The translations under genes were made by a program, and so were the position numbers. A stretch of 49,883 bases of DNA, taken from the NCBI GenBank assembly GCA_002280875.1, contig NCEV01000024.1, forward strand, positions 1-49,883, in the 5' to 3' direction. The notes beneath the pieces are model-generated. The model made no database searches and was not told the origin of the DNA. It saw only the letters and a program-made list of their open reading frames with translations. How positions within the stretch are numbered: the stretch's first letter is position 1; the number at the start of each line of letters is the position of its first letter. The stretch comes from Caulobacter sp. 32-67-35 (GTDB taxonomy: Bacteria; Pseudomonadota; Alphaproteobacteria; Caulobacterales; Caulobacteraceae). Below, in pieces: positions 1-8,603 of the stretch.

Positions 1-1467
1 GATCTCGATCCGGCGCGCCAGGGCTTCGGCCGGAGCCGTGGGCCATGCGGAAAGATCGCCGCCAACCCGCGAGGCCATCATCGGTGCGGTGGCCAGGATC
101 GACGCCAGCAGCACCCCGCCTGCCGCCAGCCCCGCGCCCCATGACAGGGGCGCCCTGGCCTGGCGCGACGCGCCAGCGCCCGCGCTCATCGATCCCACTA
201 CGCCGAGAATGAGGACCGCCAGGGCCTGAATGGCCGGGGCCTGCAGGGCGAAGTCGGTCACGCCGTGCAACAGGAAGATCAGGGCCGCGCAGGCGGTCGC
301 CCGGGCCCAGGTCGCGGCAGTGCCTTCGCGCAGACCGCCGCGCAGGATGGGCCAGATCAAAACGATGAACAGCAGCGCCATGGCCACCGCTCCGACGATC
401 CCGCCCTCCTCCAGCCACTGCAGATAGAGGTTGTGGACGGCCCGCACGTCGAACAGGACCCGCAGGTTCTCCTGGGTGGCGACCAGCTGGTTGACCGTCG
501 GGAAAGACCCCAGGCCAAAGCCGAACCAGGGCGAGGACTGAAAGGCTTCCCAGTGCGGCGTGAAGATCGCCGTGCGGATCGCGATGTCCTGCCCGGTGTT
601 GTTGAGCCGCTCGGCGACCAACTCGGTGCTTCGAAGGCTGAGCGCCCCGATCACGAGGATCAACGCCGCGGCGCCCAGACCGGCGACGACGCGCAAGCGC
701 TGACGCTGGGCTATGGCCTCCCAGACCAGCATGAGCCCCAGACCCACCAGGGTGGCGGCGAGGCCGGCGCGGGAGGCGGTCAGCAGCAGGGCGGTCAGCA
801 GCACGCCAACAATGGCCAGGCAGGCGACAGCCTCGGGATCGCCGCGCCTCAGCATGGTCAGGCCGCGCTGGCGGCGAACCCGGTTGATGGTCGCCGCGAC
901 GGCCAGCAGAAGGCCGCCGCCAAACACGGTGGCGGCGCTGTTGGGGCTGAGCAGGGTCGCGACCAGCCGGCTCAACCGCCGCAGGCCGACATGGTCGACA
1001 AAAGCCAGGGCGGCATAGACGCCGATCGTCAGCACCGCGATGCGCAGGAACCAGCGGGCTCGGGCTTCAGAAACGCCGATCACGCGCGCTGCGACAAACA
1101 GGCAGGCCAGGCCGAGCAATTGCAGCACATTGAGCAGCAGGGCCGAGCGGTCCACCGTCAGGGCGCCCAGCTTGCCGGGCACATAGCTCCAGACCGGATG
1201 GGCTCCGCCGGGGCCCCAGGGCCCCAGGGCCCAAAGGACCGCCAGCAGCAGCATCAGAAAGAGCGGCGCCTCGATCGCCAGGCCGCGCAGGCGCGCCAGG
1301 TCGCGTCTGGCCCAGGGACAGGTCACCAGCAGACCGACCAGGAAGGCGGCGTAGACCCCGCTGAACAGGCAGGCCGTGGAGATCTCGCTGGCCCCAAAGG
1401 CGATGACCGCCATGAACACCAGCCCACGCCCGGCAATCGAAGCCAGCACGAAGGTGCCGAAGTTCAT
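1..1467 (-). CDS. O-antigen ligase/polymerase-like membrane protein (3' end outside window)
   Basis: This is a polytopic inner-membrane protein of the Wzy/WaaL (O-antigen ligase, PF04932) type, expected to polymerise or ligate polysaccharide repeat units on the periplasmic side. Reading leftward from ATG at 1467, the frame stays open to the window edge (about 489 residues seen). It shows many hydrophobic segments and a large loop with SPWFGFGLGSFP followed by VHNLYLQWLEEGG, the usual loop and histidine region of the family. It starts 9 bp after the stop of the tyrosine-kinase remnant and belongs to the same exopolysaccharide operon. The long open frame on the opposite strand is a shadow. Substrate cannot be told from sequence. 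Confidence 0.85.
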   Translation of the reverse strand, partial: MNFGTFVLASIAGRGLVFMAVIAFGASEISTACLFSGVYAAFLVGLLVTCPWARRDLARLRGLAIEAPLFLMLLLAVLWALGPWGPGGAHPVWSYVPGKLGALTVDRSALLLNVLQLLGLACLFVAARVIGVSEARARWFLRIAVLTIGVYAALAFVDHVGLRRLSRLVATLLSPNSAATVFGGGLLLAVAATINRVRRQRGLTMLRRGDPEAVACLAIVGVLLTALLLTASRAGLAATLVGLGLMLVWEAIAQRQRLRVVAGLGAAALILVIGALSLRSTELVAERLNNTGQDIAIRTAIFTPHWEAFQSSPWFGFGLGSFPTVNQLVATQENLRVLFDVRAVHNLYLQWLEEGGIVGAVAMALLFIVLIWPILRGGLREGTAATWARATACAALIFLLHGVTDFALQAPAIQALAVLILGVVGSMSAGAGASRQARAPLSWGAGLAAGGVLLASILATAPMMASRVGGDLSAWPTAPAEALARRIEI

Positions 1468-1475
1468 CGAGACGA

Positions 1476-3385
1476 TCAAGACCTATCTAGGGCCAGGCCA
1501 GCCACGAAGACGCCGCGGCCCTGCAGAAGGCTGATGGCGGCGGTAATCGCCTTGACCGGGGTCTTCTTCCAGCGCGCCAGCATCACGACCGCGTCGGCGT
1601 GCGGGGCCAGGATGCGGGTATCGGCGATGGCCAGCAGCGGCGCCGTGTCGAGCAGCACAACGTCGAAGCGGTTGCGCAGCTCCGCCAGCAACTTGAGCAT
1701 GGCCGGCGAACCCAGAACATCGCGCGGCGTATAAGCCGACTTGGTCAGGGCCAGGACCTTGGCGCCGCTCTGGTCGGTGATCAGCGCCTGGTCCAGCGAA
1801 CAGACGCCATTGAGCACTTCCAGCAGCCCCATGGCGGGAACCTCCGGCAGGAACCGGTTGATGGCGCTCTGACGCAGATCGCAGTCGACGATGATGACGT
1901 TCGCGCCGGAGGTGGCCACAGCTTGGCGTCCTCGATCGCGGAGCTGAGCAGCGGGATCGAGCCCAGATAAGGCAGGCCGATCCGGCGCTCGACCTCGTCC
2001 TCGGTAAAGATGCCGGCCATCAGGATCTCGGCCAGGACCACGGCCGCCGCGCCTGCGCCCAGGGCCAGAACCAGACCCAAGGCCAGGTTCAGCGAAGGCT
2101 TGGGATAGCTGGGCGCGGTCGGGATCTTGGCGCGCGACACCACGCGGGCGTCAGCCTGCTCGATACCCTGGCTGCTGGAGGTCTGCTTGAAGCGGGCCAG
2201 CAGGGATTCGTAGAGGGTACGGACCGACTCGGCCTTCCGCTCCAGTTCGTTCAGGCGGATGCTGGCGCGGTTGTTGCCCGCCAGGGCGCCCTTGGACGCC
2301 GAGACGCTCCCCGCCATCGAGCCCGTGCGCTGACGCGCGACCTGGGCCTGGGCTTCCAGATTGGAGATGATCCGGCGGATTTCAGCCTGGATCTGACCAT
2401 CGATATCGGCCAGCTCGCGCTTGGCCTTCAGCAGGTCGGGGTGACGGTCGCCATAGCGGCCGCTCATGTCGGCGACCTTGGCGCTCTGTTCCGCGCGCTG
2501 CTTGCGCAGCTGCTGAACGACGGGGGAATTCAGCGACTCGCCGACGTCTTCGCCCGTGCTGCCGCGGGCCAGCTGGTTGCGGGCGATGGCCAGGCGGGCG
2601 TCGGATTCGGCCTGCTGGGCGCGGGCCGAGGCCAGCTGCTGGTTCAGGCCCGAGATTTCCTGCTCGGTCAGGGTCGCGCCCTCGGCGCTCAGCAGGTTGT
2701 TGGCGATCTTGTACTGCTGCACGGCGGCGTCGGCCGCCTGGACCTGCTCCCGGAGCTCGCCCACACGAGTGTCCAGCCATTCGTTGGCCTTCTGTGTGGC
2801 GTCGAACTTCGCTTCGAGCTGTTCCGTGAGATAGAGATTGGCGAAGGCGTTGGAGATCAGATAGGTCAGGCCCGAACGGCGGACCTTGAGGCCGTTGAGC
2901 AGGTTGTCGACAACCTTTTCCTGCTGGCGCTGGGCTTCGACGGAGTCCACGGCCGCCGTCGGCGCAACCACCTTCTTCACCCAGGGAAGCCACGAGGCCA
3001 CACCCTTCGCGCCCGGCGCGTTGGGATTGAAATAGGGGTCCTCAGTCAGCTTCAGCTGCTTGACCACCCGCGCGGCCAGGGACCGCGACTTCAGAACCTC
3101 GACCTCGGTGTCGACCACCGAGGAGTCCGCCGGCAAGCCGGACAGGACGGCGCTCATGTCCGCAACCTGCTCCTTGCGAACGTCCAGCATAACCTGGGCG
3201 GTGGCGGTGTAGCGCGGCGTTTCCTGCAGCGTGTACAGCAGCACTGCCACGAAAACCGCCAGGGCCACAGCCGCGAACAGCCGAAGCCGACGACGGAAGG
3301 TGGCGATGGCGATGTTCAGGTCAAAAGACATCGCTCCGGCGCTAGGCGCCGGAGCGTGTTGGGTCTCGAAGGAAGAGCCGTCCAT
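1476..3385 (-). pseudogene. Wzc/BY-kinase polysaccharide co-polymerase, internal deletion plus frameshift
   Basis: A chain-length determinant fused to a bacterial tyrosine kinase, which normally controls exopolysaccharide polymerisation and export from the inner membrane. The N-terminal part (ATG 3385; an upstream TTG at 3397 is less likely) has a Wzz domain with a transmembrane segment near residues 30-50, a long coiled coil, and a second transmembrane segment near LGLVLALGAGAAAVVLAEIL. After SSAIEDAK the frame breaks at about 1916-1924. The following +1 frame continues as kinase (VIIVDCDLR is Walker A', VVLLDTAPLL is Walker B) to the stop at 1476. The segment that should hold the Walker A P-loop is absent, an estimated 60-80 residues. 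As written the gene cannot make an active kinase. The same kind of break in three other genes suggests an assembly fault. Confidence 0.85.
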
Positions 3386-3447
3386 GGGTACTCTCAATGG
3401 GGGCCCTGATCGGACCTAGACCGTCAGTCTACAACTACAAGGGTAAC

Positions 3448-4722
3448 TTAGAACTGAAGAGCGACCGAAGCGGCGATCTTGTTGTCCTTGAACGAGGCGC
3501 CGCTCGCCGCACCCGAGGACTCCTGCTTGAGATAGCCGTAGGTCAGGAAGAGACCAACGTTACGGTTCAGCAGGTAGGCCGCCGAGGCGTTGAAGCCCGT
3601 GCGCTTGTCGTCGCGATCGATCGATTCATAGCTGTCCTTGCCGTAGCTGGCGTTGGCCGCCAGCAGGACATTGCGCAGCAACTCGTGATCGATGCCGATC
3701 GAGGCGTTGTTCGAGACGTAGCCTTGCGAACCGAAGGCCACCGATTCCTGGATGGTCCGCGAACCCGCGACGTTCAGGGTGGTCAGCTCGGTGGGGAACC
3801 ACTCGACGCGGCCCTTGGCGCTGAAGCCATCAATGTCGTCATAGACCGCATTGTCGTACGACTGCGACATGTAACCAGCCTCGAGCTCGCCGCGCACCGA
3901 TTGCGAGAGGTCGAAATTGGCGCCGACCGTGGCGACATAGCCATCGGAGTCGCGGCCCGCTGCGGCCACATCGTATTCCTTGGTGTTGCCGGTGAACGAA
4001 GCAAACACGGCGGTGTCGGGGCTGACAGCGTATTCAGCCTTGCCGCCGTAGTAGAATTCGTCGCGGTCACGAACGTCCTGGTCGATCACGCCGATGACGC
4101 CGCCAATGCGGTTGGCCGCATCAGCATAGTCAAAGGTCTTGGTGTCCAGGCGGCCGGTCACGCGCAGGCGGTTGAATTCCTTGACGCCGGTCAGGTTGCC
4201 GGAGAGCAGGGTGTATTCCACCGGCGCCAGGGCCGCGGCGGGCGACTGCGGCGACGTGCGCGGCTCAACCAGTTCCTGGTACTGCAGCGAACCGGCGAGA
4301 TAGGAGCCGCGCTCGACGTCCAGCCGGCCATTGACGCCCAGCGTATATTCTTCGGAGTCTTCGGTGTCGAAGTCCGAATAGCGATTGATCGAGGCCGAGG
4401 CGAACGCGCCCAGAGCATGCCGCGACCAGTTCGAACGCACAGCCACTTCAGGCTTCACGCGCCAGATCACGTCCGATTGCTCGTTCACGGCTTCGGCATA
4501 GATGTTGTCGTCGTTCATCACCTCGACGGTCACCCGCGGATACAGGGTAAAGCCGCCCGTCTTGATGCCGATGGCTTCATAGTCGGGACGCGGGCGCTGA
4601 CGGACACTAGTGTTCTTGTCGCGCTTGAAGTTCGAACCGAGATCCTGAGCCACGCCTGCGGCGGGAACAGTCGCGATAAGAACGGCCGCTACAGCGGCTG
4701 TCGTTAGAATTTTCATCGTCAT
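3448..4722 (-). CDS. Outer-membrane beta-barrel protein of the exopolysaccharide cluster
   Basis: A 424-residue exported protein with signal peptide (MKILTTAAVAAVLIATVPA, cleavage probably after AGVAQ) followed by alternating aromatic/polar strands and a C-terminal phenylalanine (KIAASVALQF), as in outer-membrane barrels. It resembles the putative beta-barrel porin-2 family (PF10082) that often sits beside Wzc-type genes in alphaproteobacterial exopolysaccharide loci. I infer a role in polymer passage or anchoring at the outer membrane. Two ATGs (4722 and 4716) are both possible; GAGG lies 9 bp before the first. Its gene lies between the secreted-protein gene and the co-polymerase gene on the same strand. 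Confidence 0.75.
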   Translation of the reverse strand: MTMKILTTAAVAAVLIATVPAAGVAQDLGSNFKRDKNTSVRQRPRPDYEAIGIKTGGFTLYPRVTVEVMNDDNIYAEAVNEQSDVIWRVKPEVAVRSNWSRHALGAFASASINRYSDFDTEDSEEYTLGVNGRLDVERGSYLAGSLQYQELVEPRTSPQSPAAALAPVEYTLLSGNLTGVKEFNRLRVTGRLDTKTFDYADAANRIGGVIGVIDQDVRDRDEFYYGGKAEYAVSPDTAVFASFTGNTKEYDVAAAGRDSDGYVATVGANFDLSQSVRGELEAGYMSQSYDNAVYDDIDGFSAKGRVEWFPTELTTLNVAGSRTIQESVAFGSQGYVSNNASIGIDHELLRNVLLAANASYGKDSYESIDRDDKRTGFNASAAYLLNRNVGLFLTYGYLKQESSGAASGASFKDNKIAASVALQF

Positions 4723-4784
4723 AAATCCCCACCTCAGGGCGCCCAGGGCGTCCAGCAGACCCAAACACAAACACAAAACTGACC

Positions 4785-4807
4785 GGGGGCGGGATCAACC
4801 CGCCCCC
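4785..4807 (-). terminator. GC-rich hairpin between secreted protein and barrel gene
   Basis: A perfect 9-bp stem (GGGGGCGGG / CCCGCCCCC) with a 5-nt loop lies just after the stop at 4818. Read on the minus strand it is followed by a T/G-rich stretch (TTTTGTGTTTGTG). It could be a terminator or attenuator limiting read-through from the secreted-protein gene into the barrel gene. Confidence 0.55.
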
Positions 4808-4817
4808 TTTGTTATTC

Positions 4818-5396
4818 TTAGCTGCCGCAGTAGGCGGCTACGACCCCTGCGCAGGGGTCGTATGGAGCCGGCGTGGTCGTCGTACCGGTTCCGGTATCCG
4901 TAGCGCCGCCGCCCGGCGTCGAAGCGCCCTGCAGGCTGACCAGCACGCTGACCGGGGCGCCGCCCTCAGTCGAAGCCGTGGCGGAAACCGAGGCGGTTTG
5001 GCCAGTCTGGGCCAGCTGCTGCTGGACGGCCGGAGCCGCCGCAACTTCCTGGGCCATCTGGGGCGCAACCACGGACGCCACCTGGATGGCGACGCCGGCG
5101 CTGAGCGTGCCGGAAGACACAGCCTGGATCAGGGCGTTGGCGATGATGGTGGGCGAAGCGCCCGACTCTGCCAGAGCGGCGGACACTTCAGCCTGGATGG
5201 CGGCGAGCTTGGCCTGAGCCGAGAGCGCGGCGAAACCCGGCGTGCTGGCGGCCTTGCGCGCGGCGGCGGAGATCACCGGCTGCAGCGAAGCGGAGGTCGC
5301 GGCAGGCGGAGTTTGAGCCCAGGCCGAAGCCCCGGCCATCGGGCCGGCGACGATAGCCAAGCCCAGCACAATGGCGCTCGTGAGACGCGTTGACAT
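4818..5396 (-). CDS. Small Ala/Thr-rich secreted protein of unknown function
   Basis: A 192-residue protein with a clear Sec signal peptide (LTSAIVLGLAIVAGPMAGAS, cleavage near AWAQ). The mature part is Ala/Gln/Ser-rich and mostly helical in composition. It then has a Gly/Thr-rich linker (GGGATDTGTGTTTTPAP) and a short tail with two cysteines (YDPCAGVVAAYCGS), which could form a disulfide in the periplasm. No family is recognised. It is the first gene of the minus-strand exopolysaccharide block, so a role in that pathway is possible by context only. A perfect 24-bp palindrome lies inside its 3' coding end (4839-4862). Confidence 0.7.
   Translation of the reverse strand: MSTRLTSAIVLGLAIVAGPMAGASAWAQTPPAATSASLQPVISAAARKAASTPGFAALSAQAKLAAIQAEVSAALAESGASPTIIANALIQAVSSGTLSAGVAIQVASVVAPQMAQEVAAAPAVQQQLAQTGQTASVSATASTEGGAPVSVLVSLQGASTPGGGATDTGTGTTTTPAPYDPCAGVVAAYCGS
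4839..4862. repeat. 24-bp perfect palindrome inside a coding sequence
   Basis: The 24 bases reading TACGACCCCTGC and then its exact complement GCAGGGGTCGTA are self-complementary with no spacer. They encode the YDPCAGVV part of the secreted protein. Together with the GC hairpin at 4785-4807 they would fold the mRNA 3' end twice. Confidence 0.7.
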
Positions 5397-6030
5397 GGCG
5401 ACCTTCCAGAATTCGATTAAGAGTTGGGAAACCTATACTGCAAGAGCGAAGAGCGCTCCAGCGCCTTTTTGCAAGTCTAGGGCGAGACCGCGCAAGACGC
5501 GTGCGTTCGCAGCCAACAAGCCATTTTTTTGAGCGAAAATCAGCACTTCCGATCGCCAAGCCGGCGAATGACGAAGACTCTGGCCCTTCCAGACCTGCAG
5601 AAACGCGCTGCAACCCGCTGATTATTCACGCCTCAGGCGAAGCGGCGGTCCAGCGCGAATATTATCGCCGACAGGCGCGACATAATTATCACAGAATTGC
5701 TGATCTAACCGGTGCGCCGGTCGGAGTCACGGCCGCCGGCGCTTCAGTTGCCGAAGGGCGCGCAGCACGGGCCGCTCAATGCTCGGCCAGATCAGCAAGG
5801 CAACAAAGCCCAGGATGACAGTTCCGGCCAACACCACGAGCTCTACCCCTTATTGTGGTTCGGATAGCATTCGATCGTGACAATTAACCCCGCGCGCAAG
5901 TCGCGGCGGCCATAAGCAGCCAAGTCTCAACGCATCGCTCAGCGCGCATGCAGGCGAGGCGCCATCTCAGCGCGCCGTGGGCATTTCGCGAACAACTGGA
6001 AACCCGTCAGTCAGGGCGGGTATCAGGTGG
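5397..6030. other. Long non-coding stretch with one candidate micro-ORF
   Basis: Between the secreted-protein start and tRNA-Thr I see no standard gene. The part next to 5396 should hold the promoter of the exopolysaccharide block. The plus-strand open frame here has no start context or recognisable domain. The only possible coding element is the short minus-strand membrane peptide at 5727-5837. Confidence 0.5.
5727..5837 (-). CDS. Candidate 36-residue single-pass membrane peptide
   Basis: Reading leftward from GTG at 5837 (a second GTG follows at once), the frame encodes a hydrophobic segment (LAGTVILGFVALLIWP) followed by a strongly basic tail (LRALRQLKRRRP) and a TGA stop. AAGGGG lies about 8 bp before the first GTG. 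Composition fits a small inner-membrane peptide with a cytoplasmic basic end. There is no homolog I recognise, and a chance ORF in high-GC DNA is quite possible. Confidence 0.3.
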   Translation of the reverse strand: MVLAGTVILGFVALLIWPSIERPVLRALRQLKRRRP

Positions 6031-6106
6031 TGGTGCCGCTTAGGTGACTCGAACACCTGACCCCATCATTACGAATGATGTGCTCTACCAGCTGAGCTAA
6101 AGCGGC
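6031..6106 (-). tRNA. tRNA-Thr (CGT)
   Basis: A 76-nt cloverleaf on the minus strand: acceptor GCCGCTT pairs with AAGCGGC, the D arm is AGCTCAGCTGGTAGAGC, and the anticodon stem CATCA/TGATG encloses loop TTCGTAA, giving anticodon CGT (reads ACG, Thr). The T arm contains GTTCGAGTC and the 3' CCA is encoded. Confidence 0.95.
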
Positions 6107-6147
6107 CCACAGCGCGTTCGGGACAGAGCCCCGGCGCGAGGAGGCGC

Positions 6148-7683
6148 CTATTTAGCGGCGCGAGGGCCGCTTGCCAAGCGTCTACGTGCGCCCGTGTTGC
6201 GGCGCGGCGCCGGCCCCTCGTCCAAGGGCTCCGGAAGCGGCGGGCTGTCGATGACGCCGGGATCGTCCGGGATCGGCATCAGGGAGCCGCCAACCTCGGC
6301 GGCCCGGACGAAGGGCGTCGACTCCACATAGGCTGACGGCAGCTCAGGCAGGTCGTTCATGGTCCGCTCGCGCCGCTCATGGCGCGGATGGATCAGGTCG
6401 CCCGTCTCGGCGAAGCTGACCGCCAGGCGCGCCCAGTCTTCGCGGCCATAGGCGAAGGCCCGGCCTTCAGGATCGAGATCGGACCAGTCGGGCTCCTGCG
6501 GCGCGGCCGCCCCACGGGCGATCCAGGCGCGCGCCTCGTCGGCCTCGCCATTGGCGAAGGCGACGCGGGCCATCAGGCCTGCAAACCGCGCCGTGGGCGC
6601 CTCCTCGTCGAGGAGACGGGCCGCAGCGCGGGCCGCGACGGGATCGCCGCCGATCAGGCCGCTTTCGACGCGCAGGATACGGCTCTCACGCGCCTCGGGC
6701 TTCATCGCCGCCAGGGCGGCCAGGCGCGCGGCGCGGAGCTTGGGCGTCTCGTTGGTCTTCAGGTCGCGATAGGCCAGCCAAAGGGCCGGGTGCGGCGCGC
6801 TCTTCCAGGCGGTCTCGATCAGTTGCCCGGCCTTGGCGACCTTGCCGTCGGCGGCCAGCAGGCGGGCGGCCATGATCACGCCCGGCGCGAAGTCGGGCTT
6901 GAGCTTGACGGCCTGGGTCGCGAAATCGAGGGCCTGGCTGCGCTTGCGGGGGTCTTCGGAGCCTTCGAGGCTGGCGGCCGAGGCGGCCAGCAGGGCGGCG
7001 CGGGCGCGCTCGGCCACCACCGGCGGCACGATCTTGCGGTCCAGGGCGCCCTGGGCGAGATCCAGCGCCGAGGCCCAGTCGCCCGCTTCAAGCCGGGATT
7101 CCAGCAAGGCGCGCCAGGCCCAGCGCGCGGTGCGCGCCAGGCCAAAGGCGGTCTCGGCATGGCGCACGGCGGCCAGCCTGTCGCCTTCGGAAAGCGCCGT
7201 CTGCATCAGACCGCGCAGCCCCGCCAGACGCATCTCGGGAAAGCCCAGCATGGCGTTGTAGGCGGCCTTGGCCGCGACATGGTCGCCGGCCGTCTCGGCC
7301 GCCTGGGCGGCGAGCACGCGCACCAGGGCAGGCGCGTCCTCGGCCAGATCGGCGGCCTTCTGGGCCAGGCGACGCGCCTCGGAGCCATCGCCGGCCGCCA
7401 CGGCCAGGAAGCCTCGCGACAGCGCTTCGACGCCCTGCTGGCGCTTGCTCTCGGCGCGGGCCCGGGCCGCGCGGCGCGGGGCCTCGATCACCCAGATCAG
7501 GCCGCGCCAGAGCACCGTGGCCGCGAGGGCGGAAAACAGGGTCAGCAGAGCGGCGGCGGCGGCGGTCATCTCGACCCGCCAGCCCATCCAGTCCAGTTGC
7601 GCCCGGCCAGGCTCCCCCATCAAGGCCAGGGTCGCCACGGCGACCACCGCCACGAAGAACAGAATCAGAGACACGCGGATCAT
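6148..7683 (-). CDS. hemY: HemY-type TPR membrane protein of the heme operon
   Basis: A 511-residue protein beginning with two transmembrane segments (LILFFVAVVAVATLAL and AALLTLFSALAATVLW), the HemY N-terminal module, then a long alanine-rich region of TPR-like helical repeats. HemY-family proteins of this type accompany hemC/hemD in proteobacteria; their biochemical role is not settled and they are not protoporphyrinogen oxidase. ATG 7683 overlaps the upstream stop (ATGA), so translation is probably coupled; the longer upstream extension is rejected. The C-terminus is Pro/Arg-rich and probably disordered. Confidence 0.85.
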   Translation of the reverse strand: MIRVSLILFFVAVVAVATLALMGEPGRAQLDWMGWRVEMTAAAAALLTLFSALAATVLWRGLIWVIEAPRRAARARAESKRQQGVEALSRGFLAVAAGDGSEARRLAQKAADLAEDAPALVRVLAAQAAETAGDHVAAKAAYNAMLGFPEMRLAGLRGLMQTALSEGDRLAAVRHAETAFGLARTARWAWRALLESRLEAGDWASALDLAQGALDRKIVPPVVAERARAALLAASAASLEGSEDPRKRSQALDFATQAVKLKPDFAPGVIMAARLLAADGKVAKAGQLIETAWKSAPHPALWLAYRDLKTNETPKLRAARLAALAAMKPEARESRILRVESGLIGGDPVAARAAARLLDEEAPTARFAGLMARVAFANGEADEARAWIARGAAAPQEPDWSDLDPEGRAFAYGREDWARLAVSFAETGDLIHPRHERRERTMNDLPELPSAYVESTPFVRAAEVGGSLMPIPDDPGVIDSPPLPEPLDEGPAPRRNTGARRRLASGPRAAK

Positions 7684-8561
7684 GGCGCGGCCCGCGAAAC
7701 CTGGGCGAGCCCGGCCAGCGCATCGGCGCGGATGGCCGTGACATGGCGATCCACCTCGACGCGGCGCTCGGCCGAGGCCAGCCATGGGGCCAGAACGATC
7801 CGGGCCGGATCGGGCAGGGTGTCGAGCGCGCGGATCGCGCTCTCGACATCGCCTTCGTCGAGCAGGCGCTGGGCCCTGGCCAGCTTGGCGTCGGGCGTGG
7901 CGCCGCGGGTCGAGCTGACCTGGCGGATCGAGACGATGCTGGACAGGGCGTAGCGCACGCGGGCCAGCAGGTCGGCGTCTTCGCCCGGATTGCGGGCGGC
8001 CGTGGCCGCGCGCGCCGCCAGGGATTCAAACTCGGCCGCCAGGCCCGCCCGGGTCGGAGCGCCGGTCTGGGCCAGGCGCGACAGGGCGCGCAGGTCGGCC
8101 GACATCGGCAATACCCGCTCGAGACTGGCGAGTTCTTCTTCGAACGACCCCGAGGTCTGGGCGGCCTCGGCCAGGGCCGCCGCGGCGAGCGAAGCGGCGG
8201 CCGCGTCCAGAACGCCCTTCTGGCCCGCTTCCAGCAGGGCGAGGCGCGTTTCGAGGCGCTCGATCTCAGCGTCGGCGCCAACCACGGTCGGCGCCGCGCC
8301 TTCCAGCGGGATGGGCGAACCGACTGGCGCTCGCGCCGCCGGCGGCGTTACGCTGGGCGCGGCCTGAACCGGGCTGTCACCGGAAGGCTTCACCGGAAAC
8401 CAGGTCGGCCCGAACCGGGTGACCAGCGCGCCGAGCATCACACAGAACACGCAGAGGGCAATCATCGCCCAGAAGCTGGGCCCGAGAAGCGGGCGGCGAC
8501 GGGCGTACAGCGCAGGATCGCTGGGCATGACGGTTTCAGCGGCATCTGGAGCGACGTTCAT
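7680..8561 (-). CDS. Mitofilin-like membrane protein between hemD and hemY
   Basis: A 293-residue protein with a short cytoplasmic N-terminus, one transmembrane helix (FWAMIALCVFCVMLGALVTR), a Pro/Ala-rich linker and a long helical, coiled-coil-prone periplasmic part. This matches the COG4223/mitofilin-related proteins found next to hemD and hemY in alphaproteobacteria, which are relatives of the Mic60 membrane-shaping protein. Start ATG 8561 gives MNVAPDAAE; GTG 8579 is a weaker alternative. It is 42 bp after hemD and overlaps hemY by 4 bp. Confidence 0.75.
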   Translation of the reverse strand: MNVAPDAAETVMPSDPALYARRRPLLGPSFWAMIALCVFCVMLGALVTRFGPTWFPVKPSGDSPVQAAPSVTPPAARAPVGSPIPLEGAAPTVVGADAEIERLETRLALLEAGQKGVLDAAAASLAAAALAEAAQTSGSFEEELASLERVLPMSADLRALSRLAQTGAPTRAGLAAEFESLAARAATAARNPGEDADLLARVRYALSSIVSIRQVSSTRGATPDAKLARAQRLLDEGDVESAIRALDTLPDPARIVLAPWLASAERRVEVDRHVTAIRADALAGLAQVSRAAP

Positions 8562-8603
8562 GCGCCATTCGTGCCCCACGCCGCACCGCCGCGCAATGTG
8601 CAG

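Noticed and set aside
265-1734. 489-residue open frame on the plus strand
   Set aside because: Gln/Gly/Arg-rich low-complexity translation exactly antisense to the O-antigen ligase frame, which has clear membrane helices and family motifs.
5390-5818. 142-residue plus-strand frame in the spacer
   Set aside because: No start context, no domain, Arg/Ala-rich composition typical of chance frames in GC-rich DNA.
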